From contig NZ_JFHN01000066.1 in NCBI RefSeq assembly GCF_000590885.1, positions 1-64,000 of the forward strand: a DNA stretch of 64,000 nt, written 5' to 3'. Source of the DNA: Erwinia mallotivora (GTDB taxonomy: Bacteria > Pseudomonadota > Gammaproteobacteria > Enterobacterales > Enterobacteriaceae). Each line of letters opens with the position of its first letter. The first letter of the stretch is position 1. Under the pieces are notes generated by a model. The model was not told the DNA's origin. It was given only the letters and a program-made list of their open reading frames with translations, and searched no databases. This document shows, piece after piece, positions 7,882 through 17,129 of this stretch. The position numbers and the translations under genes are program-made.

Positions 7882-10239
7882 TCAGTCGCCCAGTGGTCTG
7901 CTGGTCATTGTATTAATTTCGGCTGTTCCGGTCGTTTTAAAATCCGGCGCGGAGACGGGCATATCACCGCCAATGCCAGGCACCAGGTAATCCCGCACCT
8001 TCATCGTCAGGTCGCCTTTCGAGCCATGCTCAATGCCGCTGTCACTCAGTTTCAGGTAAGAGCCACCGCCATTTACCGTCAGTGTTTTGGGGGTACTGAT
8101 AATAATTTCATCATCGGTGCTGGTAATCGTCAGTTGCTTCTGCGCACTCATATCGAGTGTGTTATGGCGGGAATGCATTTCCACATCACCGAGGTTCGCA
8201 ATCAGCTTTGCTCCCTCTTTATGGACAAACAGCCCCAGCTCCCGCTCAGCACTGACGGAGACATTACCCATCGCGCCTATGTCCAGATGTTGTCCGGCAT
8301 TGATCATCGTATTCTGTGCGCTGGTCAACTGAAGATGCTCACCCGAGGTTAACGCAATGCCCTGCGGGGCAGACGCCAGCATCACAGCTGACTGTAAATC
8401 CGCAATGCTCTGTGTCACCAGATTGTTTTGCGTCCGGATGTCGCTGAGCAGTGCCTTTGCCGCTTCAGCAGCATTATTCAGCGCCTGCATTTCACGGTTG
8501 GCCTGTTTGATCCGGTTCACGGCCGGTGCCATTTCCAGCATCTGACCTTCACCTTTTGCCTGCGCATCCGCAGTCAGAAACATCCCCCGTCCGGCACGTA
8601 CTGCCCCGAACTCATCGGTGCGCAGCTCAAACCCGGTACCGCGTGGCTCACGCCGGGCATCCACCACATGGCCGCCGTTAAGCTGCGTTTTCCCGTAAGG
8701 TGTTGCCAGCTTGAAATGTTCTTCCTGACGCTTATCTTCCAGACGGAGTTTATTGTCCGCGGCCGTGCGCCAGATATTGCGCGTATGATTGTCACGCGTG
8801 ACGTGGTCGGGGTGATCTGAATCGTGCCGGGCATACGCAATGTATGGCCGGTCCGGGTCACCGCCGTCAAACATCACCGCGACTTCGGTGCCATCAAGCA
8901 GCGGGGAGTGAAAGCCGTAGGTATCCCCGGCGTAGGGTTTCGCCATGCGCAGCCATAGGTAGGCATATCCCTGTTCGCTGTTGTTACGGTCAAAATCAAG
9001 CCGGACGCGGTAGCGCCCCTGATTATCGAGGTAGGCGTAAGTGTCATGTTTCTCATCGCTTTCCACCCGGGCAGGCAGAGAACCTGCTATCACCGGTCGG
9101 TTCAGCAGCGCCGGACGGAAGCAGACTGTTTCACTGTACGGGATGCCCGTAAAGCGCAACTGAAAACCCTTATTGCGTGCTCCGGAGGTGTGAACCCCGG
9201 TGATGACAATCCCGTCCCTGAGCGAATCAGGCAAACCGCTGCCCTGAGGCTCCAGTACTTCGCCCGGGGCCAGAATCGGGCTGCTCGCACGTCCCGTGAC
9301 GATCTGCTGGATATTGAGGTAGCGCTCATGACGCAGGCGGGCATACCAGGCACCGCTCTCCGGCGTTTCCACATCCCCCTGACTCAGAAACGGCTCAGCG
9401 TAGTGATACACCTCACCGGTGGTCGCCGCCCCCTCCTGGCGAACCGACACGGAGCTGTCCTGCGGGGTCAGCGCATCGCGGTAGTTATAGTCGCGGGTGG
9501 CCACGCCGCCGGTGACCACGCGGTCTTTTGGCTGGATGTTCCAGACGCTCTCCTGTCCATTATCGCTGGTGCGTGACGGCGGGATAATGGGCAACTTCAC
9601 GCCAAACTGATACTGCATCTGGCTGTCCTGGAAAATCACCACATCCTGCTCAATGTGGCCGTCCATCTCAAAGCGCCAGAAGATACCAACCTCCGCCAGC
9701 AGACGCTGAACAAACGCCAGGTCCGTTTCTCGCCACTGGGTAATGAGCTCACGAACCGGGTAGGTCTGCGACAGGCGGAATTCAAAATCCGCCCCTTCAA
9801 GACCGTGGGAACGCAGTATCTGCTCCACCACTTCCGGCACCGACTGATTCAGATACACCGCACAACGCCCGGAGTGCTGCATCAGGGCAATGCGTGGCAC
9901 GAGTCGTAGGGCATAGGTGATTTCATCACCCGACACGGAGATGCGGCGAAACGTATCTACCACACCATATATCGTGCGCACCGGCACGGCTGGCGTGCCG
10001 TCATAGAGCGGCGTCTGGAAGGTAAAAGACGCGGGTTTCAGCATCAACTCACTGCTGGCAATGCTGGCCGCACAGGTGACCGTGACGTCATAACGCCACG
10101 GCTGGCTCAGAGTATCACTGGCACGAAAGCGCAGGACGTCGAGAAAATGCGGGCAGTCATGGACGTCCACACGATAGCGTGACAGCCCCAGCGCTTCATC
10201 GATTTTCTTCTGTGTCAGACTGATAACATCACTAACCAT
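7882..10239 (-). CDS. vgrG: T6SS spike protein VgrG (TssI)
   Basis: A 785-residue VgrG, the trimeric needle of the T6SS. Order of parts: a gp27-like N-terminal domain, an OB-fold/gp5-like region (RYRVRLDFDRN..., WLRMAKPYAG, VAVMFDGGDPDRPYI), then a C-terminal DUF2345-type beta-helix extension (about residues 620-760) with repeating short strands such as LDIGAMGNVSVSAE and ISTPKTLTVNGGGSY. An alpha-helical piece rich in Ala/Gln/Asn (about 570-615) links the two. The start is supported by a strong GGGAGG site 8 bases upstream. The C terminus probably serves as adapter for the effector encoded next. The gene lies between an LprI-like protein gene and the effector. Confidence 0.96.
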   Translation of the reverse strand: MVSDVISLTQKKIDEALGLSRYRVDVHDCPHFLDVLRFRASDTLSQPWRYDVTVTCAASIASSELMLKPASFTFQTPLYDGTPAVPVRTIYGVVDTFRRISVSGDEITYALRLVPRIALMQHSGRCAVYLNQSVPEVVEQILRSHGLEGADFEFRLSQTYPVRELITQWRETDLAFVQRLLAEVGIFWRFEMDGHIEQDVVIFQDSQMQYQFGVKLPIIPPSRTSDNGQESVWNIQPKDRVVTGGVATRDYNYRDALTPQDSSVSVRQEGAATTGEVYHYAEPFLSQGDVETPESGAWYARLRHERYLNIQQIVTGRASSPILAPGEVLEPQGSGLPDSLRDGIVITGVHTSGARNKGFQLRFTGIPYSETVCFRPALLNRPVIAGSLPARVESDEKHDTYAYLDNQGRYRVRLDFDRNNSEQGYAYLWLRMAKPYAGDTYGFHSPLLDGTEVAVMFDGGDPDRPYIAYARHDSDHPDHVTRDNHTRNIWRTAADNKLRLEDKRQEEHFKLATPYGKTQLNGGHVVDARREPRGTGFELRTDEFGAVRAGRGMFLTADAQAKGEGQMLEMAPAVNRIKQANREMQALNNAAEAAKALLSDIRTQNNLVTQSIADLQSAVMLASAPQGIALTSGEHLQLTSAQNTMINAGQHLDIGAMGNVSVSAERELGLFVHKEGAKLIANLGDVEMHSRHNTLDMSAQKQLTITSTDDEIIISTPKTLTVNGGGSYLKLSDSGIEHGSKGDLTMKVRDYLVPGIGGDMPVSAPDFKTTGTAEINTMTSRPLGD

Positions 10240-10275
10240 CTTTTACCTCCCTCACAGAGCACCTGCAACCGTCCA

Positions 10276-11094
10276 TTAATTATCACCAGTAAGGAAAGCG
10301 ATGCGGTCATTGGTCATTCTTATCTGGCACTGATAAATTTCAATACGATGTTTAATATCTACATTATTCGATTCTGCATCCGACAATTTTCCGCATTTAG
10401 CTACTTTTCCATTAACCCATGCCACTTGTTCTTTTTTCAGTGCATTTCGCGAGGAGTCCGGAAGCTCTCGCCATACTGAATTAAGGTTACTATCGGAGTT
10501 TTTATATTCAGCCTTAGCAGAATCCAGGTTATCTTTTGCCTGAGCATTAATAATCTGACTTTTATTAACGGATAACACACTTATATTGAACAGTGCATCA
10601 GATAAATCAGTGCGGTTAAACTGACTAAAGATGACATCTTTACCGTTATCAGCAAGTTTGGCACGGTAACTGACACCGCTCCAGACCACGCTTCCATTAT
10701 TGAGTTTTCCATAGCTACCTGTAATGAAGTGCAAATAGTTTGGATCGCTACTCACCACATCCAACGCTTCCTGTGGCACTTTTACTGCAATGGTTGCGCT
10801 GCAATTCAGACCATAGCTGTCTTTACCAGACGTAGAGACATTAACCACGCCAACCACCAGGCTGTTAAGTTTATTCTGATAGTCGGCAACGGGTTGATCA
10901 TAACTGTATTTAGACTTTGTCAGGTAATCACTTTGCAGCAAGCCCGAAGCTTCGCTAAGAAAATAATCAGAAAGGGTTTTAACAGTATCTTCTCTGCCAC
11001 ATTTAAAATCATCAGATGAACTGAAAAATCCCGCATAAGCATTTGCTGTACAGGTAAGAGCAATAACCACCGGGACAAATTTTATAAATTTCAT
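10276..11094 (-). CDS. Exported protein with LprI/DUF1311-like C terminus
   Basis: A 272-residue protein with a clear signal peptide (MKFIKFVPVVIALTCTANAYA). The last 80 residues have the DUF1311/LprI look: LNSVWRELPDSSRNALKKEQVAWVNGKVAKC and a later Cys, a module found in lysozyme-inhibitor-like periplasmic proteins. The first 190 residues are of unknown type and contain paired cysteines. It lies between clpV and vgrG, separated by about 36 bases from vgrG and 68 from clpV. A periplasmic protector against self-inflicted wall damage would fit this context, but that is inference; it could equally be a passenger gene. Confidence 0.75.
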   Translation of the reverse strand: MKFIKFVPVVIALTCTANAYAGFFSSSDDFKCGREDTVKTLSDYFLSEASGLLQSDYLTKSKYSYDQPVADYQNKLNSLVVGVVNVSTSGKDSYGLNCSATIAVKVPQEALDVVSSDPNYLHFITGSYGKLNNGSVVWSGVSYRAKLADNGKDVIFSQFNRTDLSDALFNISVLSVNKSQIINAQAKDNLDSAKAEYKNSDSNLNSVWRELPDSSRNALKKEQVAWVNGKVAKCGKLSDAESNNVDIKHRIEIYQCQIRMTNDRIAFLTGDN

Positions 11095-11162
11095 TTGTTG
11101 CTTCCTTTCATTAGCAGTAATAGCAACACTCCGTTGCCAGTAATAAGTAATTCGACTCTGCG

Positions 11163-13808
11163 CTATGATTTCTTAGCATTAAATTCCAGACCAATCCCCT
11201 CTTCGTCATTCCAGCCAAGCGTCAGGGAGTGTGGTTTTTGTTTCGCCGCCATATAAGCCAGCAACTGTTGGCTCAGCACCGGCAGAATTTGTTGATTGAG
11301 CAGACTGTCGACGTTGCGCGCCCCGGTGTCCGGCAGCAGACAGGCGGCGGTCAGTGCGTCATACAGGCTCTCATCAATCTGCGTGGTCAAACCGTAGTGA
11401 CGGTGTAAGCGCGTGCTGACCTGTGACAGCTTCATTTCCACGATGGTGCGCATCGCCGCTTCCGCCAGAGGACGATAAATCACCGTCTGGAAGCGCGCGA
11501 GCAGTGCAGGCTGGAAGTGGTCACGTAAAATCGGGCGCAGCAGCTCGTGCAGGTCGCCTTCGGTGGCGTCCGGCTGTTCATTCAGCAGCTGCATCAGGTG
11601 GTCGCTGCCGAGGTTGGAGGTCATCAGAATCACGGTGTTGCGGAAGTCGATTTCGCGCCCTTCCCCGTCGCGCATAAAGCCGCGGTCGAACACCTGGTAG
11701 AACAGGTTCATCACCTCACGGTGCGCCTTTTCCACCTCATCCAGCAGCACCACGCTGTACGGACGCTTGCGTACCGCTTCGGTAAGAATGCCGCCCTGAC
11801 CGTAACCCACGTAACCCGGCGGGGAGCCTTTCAGCTGTGATACGGTGTGCGGCTCCTGGTACTCCGAAAGATTGATGGTGATAAGTGACTTCTCACCGCC
11901 GTACAGCACATCCGCCAGCGCCAGTGCGGTTTCAGTTTTACCCACCCCGCTCGGGCCGACCAGCAGAAACACGCCCTGCGGGCCGCTCTCAGAGGTGAGG
12001 CCGGTCTTGGCCGCGCGCAGGCGTTGAGCGATGGCCTCAAGTGCCACATTCTGGCCGACCACACGTTTGCCAGTTTCGTTTTCCAGCGTCAGCAGTTCGG
12101 TCTGTTCGTCCTTCATCAGGGAAGAGAGTGGCACACCGGTCCAGTCGGCTATCACACTGGCAACCGTGCGGGTGTCCACATCCACCTGAATCAGCGCGTC
12201 ACCCTGCTGCGCCTGCACCAGCTGCTGTTGCAGGTTGGTAATTTCAGCCTGCTGGCTGATGTTCTGTCGGCTGGCCATCAGCTGCTGCGCAATGTCCTTT
12301 TCCACAGCAAAACGCGTTTCCTGCTGTTCAAGGGTGGTTTTCAGCGCGTTGCGCTGCTGCTCAATGACATTCAGCCGGTCATCATGATGGCTACTGCCGG
12401 CGGCGATATCGTCCCGCAGCGCCTGCTCTTCCAGCGCCAGCGCGGTGAGTTGTGCTTTGAGGTACACAATGGCTTCCGGGACGGTGTCGAGGCTGATGCG
12501 TACACGGGCGGCGGCGGTGTCGAGCAGGTCAACGGCCTTGTCCGGCAGCTGACGTCCGGTCAGATAGCGGCGGGAAAGCGTGACAGCAGCACGGACCGCA
12601 TCGTCGGTGATGTGCACGTGGTGGTGTTCTGCGTAGCGCGATTTCAGGCCACGCAGCATCAGACAGGCCGTGTCGTCGTCAGGCTCGTCCACCAACACCC
12701 GCTGGAAGCGACGCTCCAGCGCGGCATCGCGCTCGAAATATTGTTTGTACTCGCTCCAGGTGGTCGCGGCGATGGTGCGCAACTCACCGCGTGCCAGTGC
12801 CGGTTTCAGCAGATTCGCGGCATCCGCGCCACCGGCCTGATTACCCGCGCCAATGAGGGTGTGCGCTTCATCGATAAACAGCAGGATGGGTGTCTGTGAC
12901 TGTTGCACCGCATCAATGACATTTTTCAGACGCTGTTCGAACTCGCCTTTTACACCCGCCCCTGCCTGCAACAGCCCCAAATCGAGGGTACGCAGAGTCA
13001 CCAGTCTGAGGGATTCAGGGACGTTGCCTTCGGCGATACGCAGCGCCAGGCCCTCTACCAACGCCGTTTTACCGACGCCCGGTTCCCCGACCAGTATTGG
13101 GTTGTTCTTGCGACGACGGGAGAGGATATCCACCATCTGGCGGATTTCGCTGTCACGGCCAAACACCGGGTCGATATTGCCCGCTTTCGCTTTGGCGGTG
13201 ATGTCGAGGGTGAATTTATCCAGCGCGTTCTGCAATGCCGGGTTCAGTTCACCGTCTTTCACTTCCGCTCCCACCGGACGACCAACAAACTCCACTTCAC
13301 CACCGTGGCTCCGGGCCAGCTCTGCTTCCTGCTGTACTTCTGGTCGTTCCTCAGATTGCGCGTCCAGCAGCGGACGCAGGCGGGAGAGTTGGCTCATCCC
13401 CAGCGTCAGCAGCGGCCACAACCCGTCACAGTGGGCAAGTCGCTGGTTTTCCGTCAGCGCCATCAGCAGGTGAACGCTACGGATCTGCTCTTCGCCTGCC
13501 AGCGAGGCCAGCATCCAGGCTTCCTGCATCAGTTTCTGGATATCGGCGGATAACTGCGGGCGTTGACGTACCGAACGTGGCTGCCTGTCCAGCCAGCCCA
13601 GCAAATCCTGCCAGATGGCGTCCATATCCCACTCGTAGCGACGGGCCAGCACCGTCAGGTCACCCTCCCCCTGCTCCAGCAGTTTCAGCAGCCAGTGCTC
13701 CGGTAGGATTTCAGCATGGGCGCGGGTCTGGCACAGGGAGGCGGCCCCTTCCATCGCGCGGGCGCAGTAAGGGTTCAGACGTCGAAGGAGGATTGCCGGG
13801 TTTTCCAT
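11163..13808 (-). CDS. clpV: T6SS sheath-recycling AAA+ ATPase ClpV (TssH)
   Basis: An 881-residue ClpB-like hexameric ATPase that pulls apart contracted TssB/TssC sheaths. Seen in order: N-terminal Clp-N repeats, first AAA module with Walker A GEPGVGKT (about 241-248) and Walker B LLFIDEAH, an M-domain coiled coil rich in Gln/Ala (about 420-540), second AAA module with Walker A GPSGVGKT and LLDEVEKAH, and the ClpB C-terminal domain. The frame is open to an ATG at 13835, but the ATG at 13808 (MENPAILLRRLNPYCA) matches the usual ClpV start and has a GTGAGCAAG site in front, so it is preferred. A terminator lies between hcp and this gene, so clpV may need its own promoter or read-through. Confidence 0.95.
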   Translation of the reverse strand: MENPAILLRRLNPYCARAMEGAASLCQTRAHAEILPEHWLLKLLEQGEGDLTVLARRYEWDMDAIWQDLLGWLDRQPRSVRQRPQLSADIQKLMQEAWMLASLAGEEQIRSVHLLMALTENQRLAHCDGLWPLLTLGMSQLSRLRPLLDAQSEERPEVQQEAELARSHGGEVEFVGRPVGAEVKDGELNPALQNALDKFTLDITAKAKAGNIDPVFGRDSEIRQMVDILSRRRKNNPILVGEPGVGKTALVEGLALRIAEGNVPESLRLVTLRTLDLGLLQAGAGVKGEFEQRLKNVIDAVQQSQTPILLFIDEAHTLIGAGNQAGGADAANLLKPALARGELRTIAATTWSEYKQYFERDAALERRFQRVLVDEPDDDTACLMLRGLKSRYAEHHHVHITDDAVRAAVTLSRRYLTGRQLPDKAVDLLDTAAARVRISLDTVPEAIVYLKAQLTALALEEQALRDDIAAGSSHHDDRLNVIEQQRNALKTTLEQQETRFAVEKDIAQQLMASRQNISQQAEITNLQQQLVQAQQGDALIQVDVDTRTVASVIADWTGVPLSSLMKDEQTELLTLENETGKRVVGQNVALEAIAQRLRAAKTGLTSESGPQGVFLLVGPSGVGKTETALALADVLYGGEKSLITINLSEYQEPHTVSQLKGSPPGYVGYGQGGILTEAVRKRPYSVVLLDEVEKAHREVMNLFYQVFDRGFMRDGEGREIDFRNTVILMTSNLGSDHLMQLLNEQPDATEGDLHELLRPILRDHFQPALLARFQTVIYRPLAEAAMRTIVEMKLSQVSTRLHRHYGLTTQIDESLYDALTAACLLPDTGARNVDSLLNQQILPVLSQQLLAYMAAKQKPHSLTLGWNDEEGIGLEFNAKKS

Positions 13809-13934
13809 GTTTGCTTGCTCACTGTTGAGGACCATTCAGGCACGCTACCGCCTCTGGCCGTTACCGAGGCCCATAAGGTCTGTTTCCGGGATGTAATACT
13901 GCTTTGCTCAACACCCGCCACGCAGGCGTTCAGC

Positions 13935-13961
13935 AAAAAACGGGCAGAATGGGCTGCCCGT
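13935..13961 (-). terminator. Rho-independent terminator behind hcp
   Basis: On the minus strand, ACGGGCAG and CTGCCCGT pair around a CCCATT loop and are followed by six T residues. It lies about 140 bases past the hcp stop and upstream of clpV, so hcp transcripts can end here; this would let the tube protein be made in excess over downstream T6SS parts. Confidence 0.8.
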
Positions 13962-13997
13962 CCGCTTAAGAGGATTACGCTAAATAGTTCGTGTCAC

Positions 13998-14096
13998 AGG
14001 AAGGCGGCAAGATCATGAGTCCCCGGGAGCATAGCCAACTATGTGACCGGGGCGAATGAACGCAGCCAACGCACCTGTGGCGCGAAATATGACGCG
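13998..14096 (+). repeat. Intergenic repeat element, copy 1 (downstream of hcp)
   Basis: About 100 bases with a strong hairpin: CCCCGG (14021-14026) pairs with CCGGGG (14047-14052), and CATAG with CTATG inside. The flanks read GGCGGCAA on the left and GGGGCGAATGAACGCAGCCA on the right. The same pattern recurs in reverse orientation upstream of hcp (14610-14706). It resembles a dispersed intergenic element I associate with enterobacterial genomes, but I cannot name it firmly. Confidence 0.7.
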
Positions 14097-14099
14097 TAA

Positions 14100-14591
14100 T
14101 CAGGCGGTGGCGCGTTCGTTCCACGAATCGGAATGAATGATGTTGCCGTCTTTATAGGTCCAGGTGATTTTTTCGTAACGCAGCTCGATCTGCTCAAGGT
14201 GGTTATGCTTCTCGTAAGCAGGATCCTTGATGTCGTGCATCACCGGATTCACTTTCACCACTTTCACGTTCTCGAGCCTGGTGTTGAAGTACTCCACTTC
14301 CTGGCCCGCGTCGTTGATTTTGTACCACCTGAATTCCGCAGACTTGAGGGTCTGACCGGTGGTGACCGCCTTGTAGAGGTACGGGCTGGAGGAGTCGATT
14401 TCCTTGGTGAACAGGAACGGGGTGTGGATACGGGTGCCGGTCAGCTTGCCGGTGTTGTTGTCGGTCGGGATGTACAGGTTGTGCTGCTGAGCGACAACTT
14501 CGATGCTGCCGTCACGATCCTGAACGTCCACAGACCCTTTAATGTCCGCGCCGCCGTCGTCTTTCAGCCAGAGATAAACAGGTATTGCCAT
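14100..14591 (-). CDS. hcp: T6SS tube protein Hcp (TssD)
   Basis: A 163-residue Hcp, the ring-forming inner-tube subunit of the T6SS. It has the family opening MAIPVYLWLKDDGGADIKG and the typical beta-barrel segments (IHTPFLFTKEIDSSSPYLYKAV, FRWYKINDAGQEVEYFNTRLENVKVV, EQIELRYEKITWTYKDG). The frame is open nine codons further upstream, but the ATG at 14591 has a GGAGAA site at a good distance and matches the usual start. hcp stands apart from its neighbours: 145 bases of leader to the OmpA gene, its own terminator behind, and repeat elements on both sides, pointing to separate regulation of dosage. Confidence 0.97.
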   Translation of the reverse strand: MAIPVYLWLKDDGGADIKGSVDVQDRDGSIEVVAQQHNLYIPTDNNTGKLTGTRIHTPFLFTKEIDSSSPYLYKAVTTGQTLKSAEFRWYKINDAGQEVEYFNTRLENVKVVKVNPVMHDIKDPAYEKHNHLEQIELRYEKITWTYKDGNIIHSDSWNERATA

Positions 14592-14609
14592 GAGAATTTC
14601 TCCATTTGT

Positions 14610-14706
14610 ACACTTCATCCTTCAGACTGCCTCTTTGTTGGCTGCCTTCATTCGCCCCGCTCACAGAGTTATCTCTGTTCCCGGGATTCACTCAGTTGCC
14701 GCCGCG
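14610..14706 (-). repeat. Intergenic repeat element, copy 2 (hcp leader)
   Basis: Read on the minus strand this copy runs GCGGCAACTGAGTGAATCC, then a hairpin with CAGAGATAACTCTG as inner stem, then GCGGGGCGAATGAAGGCAGC, matching copy 1 at 13998-14096 in order and spacing. It ends about 20 bases before the hcp start, so it lies in the hcp leader RNA, while copy 1 lies inverted in the trailer. Confidence 0.7.
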
Positions 14707-14736
14707 ATGCAGCCCGAATGATTTTGTGTATCCTTT

Positions 14737-16401
14737 TTACGAAGCGTCATCATCCTGCGATGACGCTGAGGGTTTGCCCGGTTTCTGACAGGCATCAGCC
14801 TGCGGCACCAGACTGATTTCGACACGGCGGTTAAGCGCACGGCCTTCCGGGGTGTCATTGGTTGCGATCGGACGGCTCTCGCCATAGCCCTGCACCGCAA
14901 AACAGCTTTCCGGCACGTCACCGGTATCACGCATCCAGTCGCGTACCGCTTCAGCTCTTTTCAGGGACAGCGTCTGATTCAGTTTCGGGTTACCGGTGTT
15001 ATCCGTGTGACCCGCGACAACAATCAGCCAGCCCGGCTTCGCCTTAATCCCCACCAGCGAATTGACCAGCATTCTGGTGGAGCCGGTTTTCAGCGCCGAC
15101 TTACCCGAATCGAACAGCGACATGCTGTCGAGGCGCAGGGTTTTCGGCACAGGTTTGGGTTTCGGCTGCGGTTTCGGCGGTGGCGGCGGAGGCACCCAGG
15201 TATCAATGGCCCGCTGCACGGCCAGCCACAGGCGGTCACCCGGGTACAGCCCGAGCCCGTAACGGTAGGGTTCCCCCTGACGCTGCCAGCGCTCCAGCAT
15301 CAACACATCCTGCTGGAGAACATGCAGGGCCTGCGCTTTCGGGGCATAGTGGCTCATCGGGATAGCCTGCCAGCGCTGAAGATCGGCACTGACCTTGCGG
15401 ATGAGCGACTGGTTATGGCGCACGGACAAAGCAATGGCGCTAAGGGCACAGAACAGCAGAATCACCACCACCCACCGACCGGTTTTTCCGTCCTGTAACG
15501 GCGTCGTATAAGGTGCCAGCAGGGGAAGGAGCGCATCGGCAAAATGCCAGCGCGGCTCATACGCCGTGGCACGACCGGCCGGGGCAATACGGGTCTGACG
15601 AAACAGATGCTGCTGCCACAACGCACCCATCGACGTGGGTATCGATCCCAGACGCAGGGTGACAGCAAACGGCAGCACGGGCGGACACAACCTGTCTGCT
15701 TTACTCAGTTCATCCAGCATTATGGCCTGAAGCAGCGCTGTCGCCTGAGCCAGGTACGGCTGAATAAAGGCCGTCTGCAACGACTGCTGCCATTCGCTGA
15801 GAGTGATTACAGGTTCTTCCTCCGGACACACCAGCGCCGTGTTGCCCCGCATCACTACCCATGGCGTTTCCGGGCCGCTGAATTCAGCATTCAGGACCAC
15901 CGGCACAGGACAGCCGGTCAGGTCCCGCAACGATTTCATTTGCAGACGCAACGCTTTAAGTGAGGCGCGCAGTAATGCCTCATCCTTATGCTGGTCCGGC
16001 AGGCAGCGGTATATCACGGTGAGCTGCCCGGCCATCGTCGGGGTGCGGACCAGCAGACGCCCGGCAAAAGGCGTGAGCCCGGTTAGTTCCGCTATCCGAA
16101 GATACCAGCCCTGCGCCGTACCCCGTCCCGGACCTGCGGCAAACATAGCATCATCCACATCACCGCAGACCAGCACCACCGGCCCGCTATGGCTTTCAGG
16201 CGGGAATTCGCCCGTTTCATCGACCTGCTGTAGATGACGATAACGCCGATGGATAAAGACATAAGAAACCAATAGCACGACCAGCGTCAGGACCGATTTA
16301 CCGGTGCCCGGCCATGCGAGAAATCCCCACACCAGCCACGACCCAGTGACAAGGCACAGCAATACTGGCAGGGCAGCCCGGGCAAGTGTTGGTCCGCGCA
16401 T
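14737..16401 (-). CDS. T6SS-associated OmpA-family protein (TagL-like)
   Basis: A 554-residue inner-membrane protein with a C-terminal OmpA-like peptidoglycan-binding domain. Two hydrophobic segments stand at the N terminus (about 10-30 and 35-52) and one around residue 310 (WVVVILLFCALSAIALSV). A proline/lysine hinge (PPPPPPKPQPKPKPVPK) leads into the OmpA domain at about 420-535 with VVAGHTDNTG, LSLKRAEAV and LNRRVEISL. The family anchors the TssJLM complex to the cell wall. It overlaps the end of tssL by one base and is followed by hcp after 145 bases. The N-terminal half is a separate TssL-partner-like domain, so this is a stand-alone TagL and not a TssL-OmpA fusion. Confidence 0.9.
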   Translation of the reverse strand: MRGPTLARAALPVLLCLVTGSWLVWGFLAWPGTGKSVLTLVVLLVSYVFIHRRYRHLQQVDETGEFPPESHSGPVVLVCGDVDDAMFAAGPGRGTAQGWYLRIAELTGLTPFAGRLLVRTPTMAGQLTVIYRCLPDQHKDEALLRASLKALRLQMKSLRDLTGCPVPVVLNAEFSGPETPWVVMRGNTALVCPEEEPVITLSEWQQSLQTAFIQPYLAQATALLQAIMLDELSKADRLCPPVLPFAVTLRLGSIPTSMGALWQQHLFRQTRIAPAGRATAYEPRWHFADALLPLLAPYTTPLQDGKTGRWVVVILLFCALSAIALSVRHNQSLIRKVSADLQRWQAIPMSHYAPKAQALHVLQQDVLMLERWQRQGEPYRYGLGLYPGDRLWLAVQRAIDTWVPPPPPPKPQPKPKPVPKTLRLDSMSLFDSGKSALKTGSTRMLVNSLVGIKAKPGWLIVVAGHTDNTGNPKLNQTLSLKRAEAVRDWMRDTGDVPESCFAVQGYGESRPIATNDTPEGRALNRRVEISLVPQADACQKPGKPSASSQDDDAS

Positions 16402-17129
16402 CAGCGGTGCTCCGGCAATTGCTGGTGCAGCATCTCATGCAGCCACAGATGACCACCCAGCCACACCGCCCCCGTCAGGATTACCGCCAGCGCCATCCAG
16501 AACCAGACGGACCGCAGCAGGTTGTAACGACGTCGTCCGGTTCTCAGCAGGACCAGTGACACCCCGCTCTCCAGCGGGGGTACGCGTTCATTCAGGGCGG
16601 CGATCACCTCATCACGCTGCGACTGTCCCACACCGGAGAGGCTGTACTGTCCCTGGAACCCCAGCGCCAGCACCCGCTGGTAGCAGGCGAGCACCGCAGG
16701 CTCCGGCGCGGGCTGACGCAGCACCTCCGCGATACGGTCATATACGGCCCCGCCCGCTCCCAGGGATCCAAAGTAGACCGCCTGGAGCGGCGCAGAACGC
16801 CAGACGCGTTGCCCGGCGTCAAGGGTCATATTCAGCGCATCGGGTGCATGGTCGCCGGATACCGCCACTTCCACATTTTCCGCTCGCCGACCCTCCGGCT
16901 TCCGGTTCATAACGGTTTCGTCCAGCAGAGCGCACTGGGCATAGGTAATGTGATCAATATTTTCAGCACCCAGCCCCGCACGCTCCAGCGCCTCGCGCAC
17001 GCTTTCCACCTGCGTTTTGCAGGCCGCATACAGCGCCGGACCGTCCGTCACCTCCCCGCCGTGGCGCAGCTGCGCCACGGTAAGCCAGGTCTGCGCCATC
17101 AGGGCATCAATATCAATAACCTTATTCAT
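16401..17129 (-). CDS. tssL: T6SS membrane-anchor protein TssL (DotU)
   Basis: A 242-residue DotU-family protein: a cytoplasmic helical domain (residues 1-205) and a single C-terminal transmembrane segment (VWFWMALAVILTGAVWLGGHLW). Family features include the ITYAQCALLDETV stretch and the FGSLGAGGAVYDRIAEVL region. It links the baseplate (through TssK) to TssM. The gene overlaps tssK by ATGA and the OmpA-family gene by one base, so the three are translated as a coupled set. There is no fused peptidoglycan-binding domain here; that function is supplied by the next gene. Confidence 0.95.
   Translation of the reverse strand: MNKVIDIDALMAQTWLTVAQLRHGGEVTDGPALYAACKTQVESVREALERAGLGAENIDHITYAQCALLDETVMNRKPEGRRAENVEVAVSGDHAPDALNMTLDAGQRVWRSAPLQAVYFGSLGAGGAVYDRIAEVLRQPAPEPAVLACYQRVLALGFQGQYSLSGVGQSQRDEVIAALNERVPPLESGVSLVLLRTGRRRYNLLRSVWFWMALAVILTGAVWLGGHLWLHEMLHQQLPEHR

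Noticed and set aside
14133..14816. 227-codon open frame on the plus strand
   Set aside because: Antisense to hcp and the end of the OmpA-family gene; translation has no protein-like pattern and spans two unrelated regions.
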